From positions 69,198-133,197 of the forward strand of contig JAHWKW010000011.1 in the NCBI GenBank assembly GCA_019347675.1: 64,000 nt of DNA, read 5' to 3'. Positions 38,053 to 47,980 of this stretch are shown here, piece by piece. How positions within the stretch are numbered: position 1 is the stretch's first letter; each line of letters starts with the position of its first letter. This DNA is from Actinomycetota bacterium. Its GTDB lineage: Bacteria > Actinomycetota > Nitriliruptoria > Nitriliruptorales > JAHWKO01. The position numbers and the translations under genes were made by a program. The notes beneath the pieces are model-generated. The model saw only the letters and a list, made by a program, of their open reading frames with translations, made no database searches and was not told the origin of the DNA.

Positions 38053-38184
38053 GCCGGCTCCGCGGTGACCCGCTGCGGCGTGAGCAGATCGGAAGCGCGG
38101 CGACGACACGAACGCGTGGAGTCGGCGGTTGGGGCACCTACGGTGACAGGATCGCATCCAGCCTTTTCCAAGGAGATTGGCAAC

Positions 38185-39375
38185 TTGACCAAGGGGACCG
38201 AGAACAAATATCAGCTCGGCATCGTGGTCTCACACCCCATCCAGTACCACGTCCCGCTCTATCGTCGTCTGGTTGAGTCGGACGTTCTTTCACCCACTGT
38301 CCTATTCCTGAGCCGTCACGGGGTGGATCCGACGTATGACGGTGGGTTCAATCAGACGATCCGATATGACGTTGATCTTCTGGAGGGGTATCCTCACCAG
38401 TTCCTACCGAACGTCTCACCGAAGCCAGGCGTGGATCGGCCTTGGGGACTTGTGAACTTCGGCATCGCGAGGGCGATCAGACGCTACGGCTTCGATGCTG
38501 TCCTCGTTCATGGTTACGCTCACATCTCGAATTGGCTCACCTTCGGCGCCTGTGTACGACAGGGGGTACCTCTTCTCCTCCGAGGGGAGTCCCGGACAGA
38601 CACGGGAAGCATCCGGCGGGGCTGGAAGCGTATGGTCAAAGACTCGCTCATCCATTGGCTTCTCGAGCGATGCGGCGCTTGCCTAGCGATCGGTCAACGC
38701 AACGCGGATTTCTATCGAATGCACGGCGTCCCACACCGGCGCATCTTTTTCTCGCCCTACTCCGTATCCAATGACTCCTTTGCGGAGGCAGGGCGCATAG
38801 GTCGCGCTTTCCGAGATCGCCGGCTCGGTGGGCTGGGACTGGATCCCCAGCGATCAACGATTTTATTCGCTGCGAAGCTGCAGCCCTGGAAGCGACCGCT
38901 CGACATGCTCCGATTAGCTCACGCATGTCCGGAGTTCAACGTCGTCATCATCGGTGATGGGCCACTGCGAGGACGACTCGCCGAGGAAGCCAGAGTGCTT
39001 CCGAACGTCCGGCTGCTCGGCTTTGTGAACCAGTCGGAGATCGGCCAATGGTACGGCGTGGCGGACGTATTTGTTCTTCCATCAGAACATGAACCGTGGG
39101 GCTTGGCCGTCAACGAGGCGATGGCTGGCGGTTGCGTTCCCGCAGTTTCTGAGGCCGTCGGGTGCGCGCCAGACTTGGTCGCTGGCGGTGCTGGACTGAT
39201 ATTCCCGATTGCAGGGATCGAACGCCTCGCAGATGAGCTCCGCGCGCTGATGGGGGATTCGCTGGTCCTTGGGGAGATGAAGGATAGAGCAAGAGAGAGG
39301 GTCCGCCGCTTCAGCATCGACACTACAGCGCGAGGCATCGAGCGTGCGATCGAATACGCCCAGGAGGCCAGATGA
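38185..39375 (+). CDS. GT4 glycosyltransferase
   Basis: The 396-residue product starts with GIVVSHPIQYHVPLYRRL, a hallmark of the group, and has LRGESRTDTGS, FFSPYSVSNDSF and LFAAKLQPWKRP in the linker and donor half, with SEHEPWGLAVNEAMAGGCVP as the E-x7-E region. I chose TTG 38185 because AGGAG lies 8 nt upstream; the frame is open to 38065 without a better start. The next gene overlaps as ATGA. A truncated paralogue of its first 50 residues lies at 51464-51613. Confidence 0.84.
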   Translation: MTKGTENKYQLGIVVSHPIQYHVPLYRRLVESDVLSPTVLFLSRHGVDPTYDGGFNQTIRYDVDLLEGYPHQFLPNVSPKPGVDRPWGLVNFGIARAIRRYGFDAVLVHGYAHISNWLTFGACVRQGVPLLLRGESRTDTGSIRRGWKRMVKDSLIHWLLERCGACLAIGQRNADFYRMHGVPHRRIFFSPYSVSNDSFAEAGRIGRAFRDRRLGGLGLDPQRSTILFAAKLQPWKRPLDMLRLAHACPEFNVVIIGDGPLRGRLAEEARVLPNVRLLGFVNQSEIGQWYGVADVFVLPSEHEPWGLAVNEAMAGGCVPAVSEAVGCAPDLVAGGAGLIFPIAGIERLADELRALMGDSLVLGEMKDRARERVRRFSIDTTARGIERAIEYAQEAR

Positions 39376-40928
39376 GCGCCGTAGTTTCACGCAGGATCAA
39401 CCTGCGTCAAGAGGGATTGTCGCGCGAGCGGTGCTACTGGGTGAGCACGATTGGACTCACGGTACCGATTTTGGTGTCCCCCGGACTCTCTCCTACCTTT
39501 CCGATCATTGCGGCGCTGACAGTATCATTGATACTGGCTTTCTTGTTGCGGCCCAGCTTGCCAACGCTGAGTTCCGTAGCCTTCATCCTACTAGCCGCAG
39601 CCGTCGTGCGACTTAATCCAGTCGACATATCCTGGCCACTCCGGGCGTCTGGATTGGCCGCATTGGCGGTGGCATCCCTCCCATTCTTACTACTGCCCCT
39701 TCGAAGAAGCAACGTGGCACCCATAATCCACGTCTATGCGGTTGTAGCTGGCATGTATGCGTTCGCCGGCGCTATCCTTAGCTCTGAGGAGAGCTTCTTA
39801 GCCGCCCATGTCTCAGCCCAGGAGCGAGCCATGGGCACGTTGGTCTTCGCGGGCAGTCTCCTGATATCTGTGTTGGCTGCCATTTTCGTCGCTCATCGTG
39901 CGAGAATAGACTCCCACGACTGGTTGCGTACCGGGGGAGGGCTTTCCGCTCGGCGCGCATGGATAGGCGTCACGATCGGATACGTCGCTTACCTCTCGCT
40001 TCACGCAATGTCTGACGTCATTCAGCTTGGGCAGATCCCTTCACTGGCACGCTGGGCATGGATCCTGTCCTTCTTGGCGCTCCTCCTTCTCTGGCAGGAC
40101 GGTCGCTTGCCCCTCCCACATCTGCTGCTGGCCCTCGTCGTCGTCGCTATCGACGTCGTCACAGGGCTTGGGACCGGCAGCCTCTATGCGGGACTACTAG
40201 CTCCGATTGCCGCCTTCTCACTGGTCGTCCATCGCTGGCGACGGGTTCCATGGATGCTGCTGGTCGCCGCGCTGGTCGCAGGGCTCGCATTGAATGCACA
40301 GAAGAGCCAGTTCAGAGTTACATATGGCGTCGGTGGTAACACCGCTGACGTTGAACTTATCCCAGCAGGCCTAGAGTTCGTCCGCAACATCCCGGAGGGG
40401 ATGTCGGCCCTTGGAACCGAAGAAGGGCTATCATGGTCCGCCCGTCGATTCGCTTACTCGTCTGGCGGTTTACTAGCGGTCGTCATGGGCGACAATCGCG
40501 ACCATTACGATCAGTGGGATGCCCGGACTTACGCGTTCCTACCAGTTGTGATCGTTCCTCGCGCCCTGTTTCCATGGAAGCCAGAAGCCACGTTCGGAAA
40601 TGAGTTCGGCCGTGCCTTCGGACTTCTGGCCGGGAACGACTTCAGGACGTCAGCGAATCTGCCGATGGTCGCCGAGGCATACATCACGTTCGGGTGGACA
40701 GGGATCCTGACGGTTGCGATCGCGCTGGGAGGCCTCCTGGGGGTGCTATCGTTGGTTTTGCGGGGACGATCTCCTAGCGCTGTGCTTCTATCGGCGATGG
40801 CCAGCACGGTTGTGATCTCTGGGATCGAAACGGACAGTACACACGCCATAGGTTTCCTGCCGGCCATCCTCGTACTAGGAGTGCCCTTGGTCCGCTGGCT
40901 TACGCCTCTTCGCACGGAAAAGCCATGA
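39372..40928 (+). CDS. wzy: Wzy-like O-antigen/exopolysaccharide polymerase
   Basis: The 518-residue protein has about eleven hydrophobic helices and a long extracytoplasmic loop (about 300-430) with VPRALFPWKPEATFG and SANLPMVAEAYITFGWTG, as in polymerases that join lipid-linked repeat units. It lies between glycosyltransferase genes, coupled by ATGA on both sides, which fits a Wzx/Wzy-dependent pathway with the flippase at 44875. Wzy sequences vary widely, so the call rests on topology, loop and position. Confidence 0.78.
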   Translation: MSAVVSRRINLRQEGLSRERCYWVSTIGLTVPILVSPGLSPTFPIIAALTVSLILAFLLRPSLPTLSSVAFILLAAAVVRLNPVDISWPLRASGLAALAVASLPFLLLPLRRSNVAPIIHVYAVVAGMYAFAGAILSSEESFLAAHVSAQERAMGTLVFAGSLLISVLAAIFVAHRARIDSHDWLRTGGGLSARRAWIGVTIGYVAYLSLHAMSDVIQLGQIPSLARWAWILSFLALLLLWQDGRLPLPHLLLALVVVAIDVVTGLGTGSLYAGLLAPIAAFSLVVHRWRRVPWMLLVAALVAGLALNAQKSQFRVTYGVGGNTADVELIPAGLEFVRNIPEGMSALGTEEGLSWSARRFAYSSGGLLAVVMGDNRDHYDQWDARTYAFLPVVIVPRALFPWKPEATFGNEFGRAFGLLAGNDFRTSANLPMVAEAYITFGWTGILTVAIALGGLLGVLSLVLRGRSPSAVLLSAMASTVVISGIETDSTHAIGFLPAILVLGVPLVRWLTPLRTEKP

Positions 40929-41893
40929 CCAAGGTTGTCCTCGTGGGCGAGAGAGTGCCCGGGGGCCTTATTCGGTCTCTTCATCGAGGACTGGAGCAGT
41001 CCGGCGCTCGCGTAACTCACTTCAATTGGCCCGATGCCTACCTGCGTCCGAGCGTCAAGCGGATCGCTTTTCGTTGGCCCCTCATCGCCACGTCAGCGCG
41101 AGAGCGGTTCGTTTCTCAGATGTCTCGTATTGACGGCGCGGATGCCGTAATCGTCGTGAAAGGAGGCCTCCTCTCTCCCAGATCCATAGCATCCATCCGG
41201 AGCAAAGCTGACGCTCCTGTCGTCTGCTGGAATCCTGATAGCCCATTCGATTCAGCAGTCTCCAACCGGGGCGGGCACCTCAGACATGCCGTCGGTCACT
41301 ACGATCTCTATGTCACATGGAGTCAATCCTTGGCCGACGACTTGGCGCGACTCGGCCAACGGACGATCGTCGTTCCGTTCGGATGGGACGACATGTCGTA
41401 CTTCCCTCCTAAGCATCGCATCAAAGAACTTGTCGAGAGACCGGTGTTCGTGGGAACTTGGACGCAGCGGCGTCAGCGGGCACTTTCTTCGCTGCGCTCC
41501 TCCGCAGTAGTGGTCTTTGGTCACCGGTGGCCGAGGGACTCTGGATTCGAAGTGATGCCCGCCGTCTACGAAGATGACTATCGGACCGTGGTTGCGTCTG
41601 CAGGATGTGCGATCAACCTTCTCCGTACCCAGAATGCCGACTCACACAACATGCGTACGTTCGAGTTGCCAGCGTGTGGCGCTCTTCAGGTCGCGCCGCG
41701 GACGCACGACCATGAACGGTGGCTGACCCCGCAAGATTGCATCTTGTTTGACTCCTATGAAGAGCTAGCTACGGCGGTCGACTCTGCGCTCTCGCGACCC
41801 AGATTTGACATAACCGAGCCGCCCAAGTGGCTGTACGCCCATACCTACGCGGCACGAGCACGCTCGGTACTGGCAGAGCTCGGAATCCGGTGA
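40925..41893 (+). CDS. CgeB-like glycosyltransferase
   Basis: The 322-residue protein has VVLVGERVPGG at its start, VVKGGLLSPRSI, CWNPDSPFDSA, YDLYVTWSQSLADDL and RTFELPACGALQVAPRTHDHERW near the C-terminus, the pattern of the DUF3880/glycos_transf_1_2 (CgeB) group. ATGA overlap with the polymerase gene and GTGA overlap with the next glycosyltransferase show tight coupling. It probably adds one sugar of the repeat unit. The protein is slightly shorter than many CgeB members. Confidence 0.8.
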   Translation: MTKVVLVGERVPGGLIRSLHRGLEQSGARVTHFNWPDAYLRPSVKRIAFRWPLIATSARERFVSQMSRIDGADAVIVVKGGLLSPRSIASIRSKADAPVVCWNPDSPFDSAVSNRGGHLRHAVGHYDLYVTWSQSLADDLARLGQRTIVVPFGWDDMSYFPPKHRIKELVERPVFVGTWTQRRQRALSSLRSSAVVVFGHRWPRDSGFEVMPAVYEDDYRTVVASAGCAINLLRTQNADSHNMRTFELPACGALQVAPRTHDHERWLTPQDCILFDSYEELATAVDSALSRPRFDITEPPKWLYAHTYAARARSVLAELGIR

Positions 41894-42990
41894 GCAGCGG
41901 AGATGGGACGAAGATGAGCCACTCGCGGCAGTGGAACATACTAGTGGTCACCTCCGATCTCGGAGGGCGCGGAGGGATACAACGGCACTCCCGAACACTG
42001 ATCGAGGTGCTGCGCGGGCACCTCGGACTAGCGGTTGAGACTTGCGACCTACGTCTCGACGGCACCTGGATACGTCGTGTAGCGGGATTGAGCCGCGGCC
42101 TCTTCCACCTCTTCCACTCCCGCCCTGACCTAGTCTTGTGCACGCATGTCGGTCTTGCCCCGATCGGTCTCTTCGCCACCCGCATCTTGAACACTCCCTA
42201 CGTGGTCATAGTTTACGGCGTTGAGATATGGGGCATCGAGAGTTGCAAGAAGCACAGATTGCTCTCGAATGCAGCCGGAACCTGGGCCGTGTCAACGTTC
42301 ACAGCAGCCAAGGTGGGCGAACTCTACCCAAGTGCATCGCGGCCCGTCATGATCGGCACCGGAATACGCAACTCGTTCTTCGAACCACTGACAGATGCCG
42401 GCACATGCCCTCCGACGCTGCTGACGGTTACCAGATTAGATGATCTCAAGTACAAGGGGATCGACGTCGTCCTCGACGCTCTTAAGCTATTGCGCAAGAC
42501 AGGAACCGAAGTTCACTACGTCATCGTTGGAGACGGGCCCGCTCGAGCGGCGCTTGCAACGATGGTCGATGACAAGGACCTCTCGGACTGCGTCGAGGTA
42601 CTCGGGGCCGTCTCCGAAGCAGAACTACTGACTCAATACCGCCGCGCGCACGTGTTCGTGCTGGTTAGCCGATACGCCGAGGGGCCGAATCCCATGGGTG
42701 AAGGCCTGGGTCTCGCCACCCTTGAAGCAGCCGCAGCGGGCGTGCCGGTCGTGGTGGGTCAGCAGGGCGGATCCGTTGACACCGTTGAAGACGGCGTGAC
42801 AGGCCTACTGGTACCACCAGGTGACCCATCCGCGATAGCCAGAGCCGTCCAAGCGCTACTGTACGTAGACACTGCTGCGGCGGCAGAAAGGCCGGAGATT
42901 ATCTCAACGTGGACTAAGCGGCGCTTTGGCTTGGCTGCCTTCGCAGAGAGACTACGAGTTGCCTTACACGAAGTCGGCGTCTCCGTCTGA
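41890..42990 (+). CDS. GT4 glycosyltransferase
   Basis: The 366-residue product begins in GTGA overlap with the previous gene; an ATG at 41914 is an alternative. The N-terminal half has VVTSDLGGRGGIQRHSRTL, typical of GT4 enzymes, the linker YVVIVYGVEIWGI, and the donor half has VTRLDDLKYKGIDVVLDAL, VIVGDGPARAAL and GLGLATLEAAAAGVPVV. The stop overlaps the next start as TGATG. Donor and acceptor are unknown. Confidence 0.86.
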   Translation: MSSGDGTKMSHSRQWNILVVTSDLGGRGGIQRHSRTLIEVLRGHLGLAVETCDLRLDGTWIRRVAGLSRGLFHLFHSRPDLVLCTHVGLAPIGLFATRILNTPYVVIVYGVEIWGIESCKKHRLLSNAAGTWAVSTFTAAKVGELYPSASRPVMIGTGIRNSFFEPLTDAGTCPPTLLTVTRLDDLKYKGIDVVLDALKLLRKTGTEVHYVIVGDGPARAALATMVDDKDLSDCVEVLGAVSEAELLTQYRRAHVFVLVSRYAEGPNPMGEGLGLATLEAAAAGVPVVVGQQGGSVDTVEDGVTGLLVPPGDPSAIARAVQALLYVDTAAAAERPEIISTWTKRRFGLAAFAERLRVALHEVGVSV

Positions 42991-44771
42991 TGTGTGGATT
43001 CATCGGTGTGCTCGCTTTCGGAGAGGCATCTGCATGGGCTTCTCGTCTTGAGGAGTGGAGCGCCAGGATCCAGCATCGCGGACCAGATGCCGAGGGAACC
43101 TGGCACGACGACGATCTCGCTCTAACTCACCGCAGACTCTCAATTATCGACCCGACATCCTCTTCCGATCAACCACTTGCCTCCCCAGATGGCCGTTTCG
43201 TACTGGCCTTCAACGGCGAGATCTACAACTTCCGTGCTCTCGCTCCCGGCGCCCGAGGAGACACCCAGGCACTGCTCCAAGGCCGCCCGCTCGCCACCAG
43301 CCCAGAACTGCTTCGAGGCATGTTTGCATATGCACTGTGGGATCGCGCTGCTCGCGAACTCTGGCTGGTCCGCGACAGGTATGGAATGAAACCGCTCTAT
43401 GTCGCCGAGCGCCCAGACCATGTCGTCTTCGGATCGTCTGCACGGATCGTAGGGGCTATCGCGAGACTCGAAGAGATAGACACGCAGGCGCTAGCGCAGT
43501 ACCTGCGCTACGGATCGGTCTGGAGCAAGGGAACGCTCATCAAGGGAGTCGAAGAGGTCGACCCAGGATCGGTTAAGAGATGCGGGCGGGGACTCCAGTC
43601 CCGAGTACGACGCTACTGGAACCTTAGTTCCCAACTCATTTGCAACAGTGCTTCAGACGGCAACTCCCTCGAAGATGCCTTTCGCCAGTCAGTTTCCGCG
43701 CATCTTGTCTCCGACGTCCCTGTCGGCCTCTTCCTAAGCGGCGGTGTCGATTCAACTCTGCTTGCACTGATCGCAAAGGAGTCCACACAAGATCTCACAG
43801 CCGTGACCCTGGGATTCAAAGACCTCCACATCGATGAGTCGGGATTGGCGAGATCTACAGCGGCCGCCTACGGGCTTCGGCACACCGTTGTCGCAGGAGA
43901 AGACATAGACACCCAGCACTTAGACCACTTTTTGGTCGCCGGTGACCTCCCATCGATCGATGGTTTCAACACTTATCTGGTCTCAAGAGCGGCAAGTCAA
44001 CAATCACTGAAGGTGGCGCTGACCGGCTTAGGAGCAGACGAAATACTCGGAGGATATTCGAAACATTGGCTAGTCCCTGCGCTCACCGCACTTGCACGAC
44101 TGGGCCGGCCGCTCACACACCCAGTCTTACGTGCCTTGGGGGGCCCCTCTGACAAGGCGCGCGAAATCGCCACTCATCGCCAATCTCTAGTCGCCACGTA
44201 CGGAGTACTACGCTCAGTGTTTACCATAGAGGATGTCAGGCAATTGGCGGGGCGCGATCCTCATCCCCCAGTTGGAGTGTCGGATGAGCTGCCTCTGCAC
44301 TTTCGGCTAGCCTCTCTTGAAATAGAGAACTACCTCCGGTTCACGCTCCTGAGAGACGCTGACACTTACTCCATGATCCATTCGCTTGAGCTCCGGATGC
44401 CCTTCGTGGATCACGTCTTTCATCGACATCTCAGGGAGCAATCCCCATTGGAACTCATGCTCCGACGCAAGAGAGTCCTCACTGCACGGTTCAACGATCA
44501 GTTGCTGCGAGATCGAGCGAGGCGCCGGAAGACTGGCTTTCGGATACCATACCGAGACTATCTCCGTGGCCCGTTGTCTTCTCATGTTCGGCAACTTGAT
44601 AAGGGGCCTCTCAATGGATTACTCGACGTAGATGGCGTCTCAGAAGTTGTGAACCGATGGCGTGCAGGGATGCTCAACTCTGTCAATATTTGGGGTCTCG
44701 TTTGCCTCGACTCTTGGGTCCGCTCGTACAGAAGCCTGCTCTCGAACGGGAAGACCGTAAAGGACGGCTGA
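42990..44771 (+). CDS. asnB: Asparagine synthase-like glutamine amidotransferase
   Basis: The 593-residue protein keeps the N-terminal nucleophile (MCGFIGVL; Cys2), the glutaminase elements RGPDAEG and FNGEIYNF, and the synthetase pyrophosphate loop SGGVDSTLLAL with GLGADEILGGY. Inside polysaccharide loci such enzymes often amidate a uronic acid, using glutamine and ATP. Here the likely substrate is a HexNAcA residue derived from the WecB and WecC products. The glutaminase domain is slightly shorter than usual. It is the last gene of the plus-strand run. Confidence 0.86.
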   Translation: MCGFIGVLAFGEASAWASRLEEWSARIQHRGPDAEGTWHDDDLALTHRRLSIIDPTSSSDQPLASPDGRFVLAFNGEIYNFRALAPGARGDTQALLQGRPLATSPELLRGMFAYALWDRAARELWLVRDRYGMKPLYVAERPDHVVFGSSARIVGAIARLEEIDTQALAQYLRYGSVWSKGTLIKGVEEVDPGSVKRCGRGLQSRVRRYWNLSSQLICNSASDGNSLEDAFRQSVSAHLVSDVPVGLFLSGGVDSTLLALIAKESTQDLTAVTLGFKDLHIDESGLARSTAAAYGLRHTVVAGEDIDTQHLDHFLVAGDLPSIDGFNTYLVSRAASQQSLKVALTGLGADEILGGYSKHWLVPALTALARLGRPLTHPVLRALGGPSDKAREIATHRQSLVATYGVLRSVFTIEDVRQLAGRDPHPPVGVSDELPLHFRLASLEIENYLRFTLLRDADTYSMIHSLELRMPFVDHVFHRHLREQSPLELMLRRKRVLTARFNDQLLRDRARRRKTGFRIPYRDYLRGPLSSHVRQLDKGPLNGLLDVDGVSEVVNRWRAGMLNSVNIWGLVCLDSWVRSYRSLLSNGKTVKDG

Positions 44772-44802
44772 TCGCGTGACCGCTCACCTTTCGCGCATTA
44801 AG

Positions 44803-44815
44803 CCGCTCTGCGGCG
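44803..44815. terminator. Short weak hairpin in the convergent gap
   Basis: GCCGC and GCGGC pair around TCT in the 103-bp gap between the convergent asnB-like (ends 44771) and flippase (ends 44875) genes. Position suits a terminator, but the 5-bp stem is weak evidence. No other hairpin was seen in this gap. Confidence 0.3.
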
Positions 44816-44874
44816 AAACGGCACTCTCCTTGTCTGCTGCCCACCACAAGGTCATATCCATCCAGGATGCTTCG

Positions 44875-46164
44875 TCACTTCCGGACTTTGCCGATGAGCT
44901 GCCATATGGCTACTCCTTGCGGGCGCAGAAGGATCGAAATCTCCAACTCTCGGTGCCTGATGAGCAAGGCCAGTGATACGACGGCGCTAGCAAGATACGC
45001 AAAGACAGAGGCGATCACGGCTCCCCAAACACCATACATCGGCACCATAGCCAACAGGAGCAGAATCGTTAAGGTAAGACCTGCCAGTTCGGATTGCATC
45101 GAGATTCTAGGGCGCCCGCGACCCTTTGCAACCTCTCCGAATATTCTATTTGCGATGAGGGCTGGCGTGGCTAAAGCTAGCGCCACCGCTAGTGGCACCG
45201 CTACTGCAAAATCGTCCCCAAATAGGAAGGGGATTGCTAGAGGTGCCAGGAGAGCCGTAACGACTCCCAGTCCGATCGATCCTACGATGGCAAGCTGCAC
45301 AACTGCGGCATTCCATACGCCCGCTTGCACGCGACTGAATGCGGCGACGCGCGCAAATATGATCGAGCCCAGAGCCGACACTAGAGGCAAGGACGCTGCA
45401 GACCACGTTGCCGCAACTGCGTACTGGCCTAGGTCATGTGCATTCACCATCCCCGATAAGAAGGCTTGATCCACGCGGGCGTTCAGGGCGGCCGGAATTG
45501 CTCCGAGCATCGTCGGCAGTCCGAATGCATAGACCCGCCGCATATTGTCCGCACTCACGAAGGGACTCCCTCGCAGGACCCCGTAACCGATCAAACCTTC
45601 TATGACCCCGAGTCCAAAGCGCAAACCCAGGAACGCCCACACCACCGTCACCACATCCCCGTGCCAACGGAAGTAGACGACCGCGATTGCAATAAGCCAG
45701 GCGGCCTGAGGGAGCAGTCGCAGCACATTCCATTCCCTGAACTTCCCAACCCCGCGCAACGCGGACACAGCTGTGCCGCTAGTCGCCGCCAGGACGAATA
45801 GGACCGAGAATCCTAGAGCCGCGTTTATTGCTCTTGCCGCGTAGTTGCCCCTCAGTACCGCCGGCACAATCCAGAGAAGTGCTACAACTGACACCACGAC
45901 CCCAGGTGCCCCCGCAGCCGCACCGCTTGCAACCCAAGCCCGCGCTTCGCTCTTCTTGCGAGCGGCCCAGTAGACGACCGCTTCGGGAGCTCCCAGGGTG
46001 GCGACATTACTTAGCAACATCGGGATGGCTTGAATCGCGGCTAGTTCACCCCGTCCTTCAGGACCATACAGCCTCGCAATTAAGATACCTGTTAGAACCG
46101 AGGCGCCCACAGAAACGATTGTGGCACCTACGGTCCAGCTCACGTCCGATCGCAGTGAGGCCAT
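44875..46164 (-). CDS. wzx: Wzx-like polysaccharide flippase (MOP superfamily)
   Basis: The 429-residue protein has about twelve to fourteen helices, starting SWTVGATIVSVGASVLTGI with ARLYGPEGRGELAAI, the hallmark of the oligosaccharide flippase branch. It would move the lipid-linked repeat unit across the membrane for the polymerase at 39372. ATG 46164 is 14 nt past the previous stop; the frame is open to 46278 but overlaps that gene. The ribosome binding site is weak. Family assignment is firm; substrate unknown. Confidence 0.85.
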   Translation of the reverse strand: MASLRSDVSWTVGATIVSVGASVLTGILIARLYGPEGRGELAAIQAIPMLLSNVATLGAPEAVVYWAARKKSEARAWVASGAAAGAPGVVVSVVALLWIVPAVLRGNYAARAINAALGFSVLFVLAATSGTAVSALRGVGKFREWNVLRLLPQAAWLIAIAVVYFRWHGDVVTVVWAFLGLRFGLGVIEGLIGYGVLRGSPFVSADNMRRVYAFGLPTMLGAIPAALNARVDQAFLSGMVNAHDLGQYAVAATWSAASLPLVSALGSIIFARVAAFSRVQAGVWNAAVVQLAIVGSIGLGVVTALLAPLAIPFLFGDDFAVAVPLAVALALATPALIANRIFGEVAKGRGRPRISMQSELAGLTLTILLLLAMVPMYGVWGAVIASVFAYLASAVVSLALLIRHRELEISILLRPQGVAIWQLIGKVRK

Positions 46165-46178
46165 ACGAGGTAATCCGA

Positions 46179-47186
46179 TTAATGCGGCGGCAGAGCTCTT
46201 CCAATCATCCGTTGAGTCTTGCGTCCCAACCCAGTGATCGCCGTGACCACAGCGGCGCGGCAGACGAAGAGCCACCATTCCAATTCTGATAACGCGCCAT
46301 CGTATGCAAGCGCAATCTGCTTAGCTTCGCGAGCGATGTCCAGTCTTCGGTTCCGTACTCCACGAACAAAGAAAGGAGCAACAACGTTCTTCGTCGCTCC
46401 CCGAGAAGCCGCTCTCCAGATCCGTTCGGACGTAGCCGCATCGAGGTCAGCGTAGAGAATAGCGGAGTGCACTAAATTATAACTCTCACGCACTAGTAGC
46501 TCAACATCCATCTGTCGACCAATGCGCCCGCTTAGGTTCGATAGGTGAGATCTGTGATAAGCAATGGCCTTCGGATCGTAGAAGAAGTCCCATCCCTTCA
46601 GCGCGAGGCGCAAAAAGAGATACCAATCAAGGCTGACTGCTATGCTTCCAACGTTGAAACCGCCGACGTCCCCCAATGCGGCCCGGCGAACCAATGCGGA
46701 CGGACCACCTATGAAGTTGCGCCGGATTAGTTTGTCTACCGCGGATTTGCTCGATATATACTCAGAGTGTGCCGATTGCCACCAACCGCCGTGTGCGGTG
46801 CCTTCGGCATCGAGTTTCCTCGTTTTTCCGAAGACCACACCAAGGTCGGGGTTGTGTTCCAGGTGATAGAGCGTGCGCTCGAGAAAGTCTGGAGCTAATG
46901 AGTCATCGCTCTCTGCGCGCAATAGCGCCGGGGCCGATGTCCTGGCCATAGCTTCCTGGGTGGTTCGCGCCATGCCGAGGTTTTGCTCGTTGCGAATTAT
47001 GGTTACTCGTGGATCGCCGCGCGTGCCTCGTTCGAGTTCTTGAAAGGTCGCGTCGGTAGAGCAGTCATCAATAATGACCCACTCGAAGTCCTGTACCGTC
47101 TGGCGCAATATGCTCTGTACTCGTTCCGGAATGAATGGCGCGTGATTATAGCTCGCCGTGACGATTGCAACGCGCGGTGTCGTCAA
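46179..47186 (-). CDS. GT2 family glycosyltransferase
   Basis: The 335-residue protein has the GT-A start VAIVTASYNHAPFIPERVQS, the DDCSTDAT and AESDDSLAPDF elements (the latter the DXD-like metal site), and a C-terminal GT2 region around SLDWYLFLRLALKGWDFFYD. The TTG at 47186 overlaps the previous stop as TTGA, and it places TPRVAIV right at the start, as usual. A longer frame to 47303 would overlap the FkbM gene. The sugar is unknown. Confidence 0.83.
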   Translation of the reverse strand: MTTPRVAIVTASYNHAPFIPERVQSILRQTVQDFEWVIIDDCSTDATFQELERGTRGDPRVTIIRNEQNLGMARTTQEAMARTSAPALLRAESDDSLAPDFLERTLYHLEHNPDLGVVFGKTRKLDAEGTAHGGWWQSAHSEYISSKSAVDKLIRRNFIGGPSALVRRAALGDVGGFNVGSIAVSLDWYLFLRLALKGWDFFYDPKAIAYHRSHLSNLSGRIGRQMDVELLVRESYNLVHSAILYADLDAATSERIWRAASRGATKNVVAPFFVRGVRNRRLDIAREAKQIALAYDGALSELEWWLFVCRAAVVTAITGLGRKTQRMIGRALPPH

Positions 47187-47980
47187 TGGCTTCTCGAATG
47201 CGCGCGGTGGGCTTTCATCATCCCGAAACCTGCTCCTCGCGACAATTGCAAGACCTTGAAGCCTCGTTCGGACAACTTCTGTGCCAGCAATTGTGGATGG
47301 CAATCAGAGCGAGGATGGTATTCGAGAACTATCTGATCAACTACATCTAAACACTCCGGTTGTGATAGCAGGATGTCGTATTCACTGCCCTCGCAATCGA
47401 GCTTTAATAGACCACATTGAACAATGCCGTACATGTGAAACAGCTGATCAAGAGTTATAGCATCAACCTCGATTCCTGAAGCGCTCAGTCCACTCTCGCC
47501 AGCTTGCGCAACCCTATGTGACGTGGAACTGTCGCCTAACTCTAGAAGGACACGGCCAGCATCGTGTGTGATGGCGCAGCAAAGTGAGCTTATAGGACAT
47601 CCGGAGGCGTATTCCTCCAGCAACTTGAATGTAGTCGGGTGCGGCTCGACGGCCACGATCCGACTAGCACCGAATCGAACTGCCCAGAGTGAGAAGATCC
47701 CTATGTTGGCGCCAATGTCAACCACCACGTGCCCTTTCAGTGGTTGAACTGGATGGTACGATTGATGAATCCAGATGTCTGAAAAGTGATTCCATAGATC
47801 CATGCCAGAACCGGCTCGTATGTGTGGTCCCCCTCTCAGCGACAGTTCACTTACCTCAGATCCGCGTAGTCGCTCCGCCAATACTTGCCGCCAATTGCGG
47901 ACACCTGATACCAATCTGTAGATGTATCGAGTCCGTGTAGCAAGTGAGATCACGGGCGCCATACCTTTCGTTGCACGCAC
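47183..47980 (-). CDS. FkbM-family methyltransferase (2 of 3)
   Basis: The 265-residue protein has the SAM motif VVDIGANIGIFSLWA and the FkbM signature GLLKLDCEGSEYDILL. The first start is GTG 47980; ATG 47962 is equally possible and neither has a strong ribosome binding site. It is coupled by TTGA with the GT2 gene. It probably methylates a sugar of the same polysaccharide. It is distinct in sequence from the FkbM proteins at 35155 and 49492. Confidence 0.78.
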   Translation of the reverse strand: MRATKGMAPVISLATRTRYIYRLVSGVRNWRQVLAERLRGSEVSELSLRGGPHIRAGSGMDLWNHFSDIWIHQSYHPVQPLKGHVVVDIGANIGIFSLWAVRFGASRIVAVEPHPTTFKLLEEYASGCPISSLCCAITHDAGRVLLELGDSSTSHRVAQAGESGLSASGIEVDAITLDQLFHMYGIVQCGLLKLDCEGSEYDILLSQPECLDVVDQIVLEYHPRSDCHPQLLAQKLSERGFKVLQLSRGAGFGMMKAHRAHSRSH

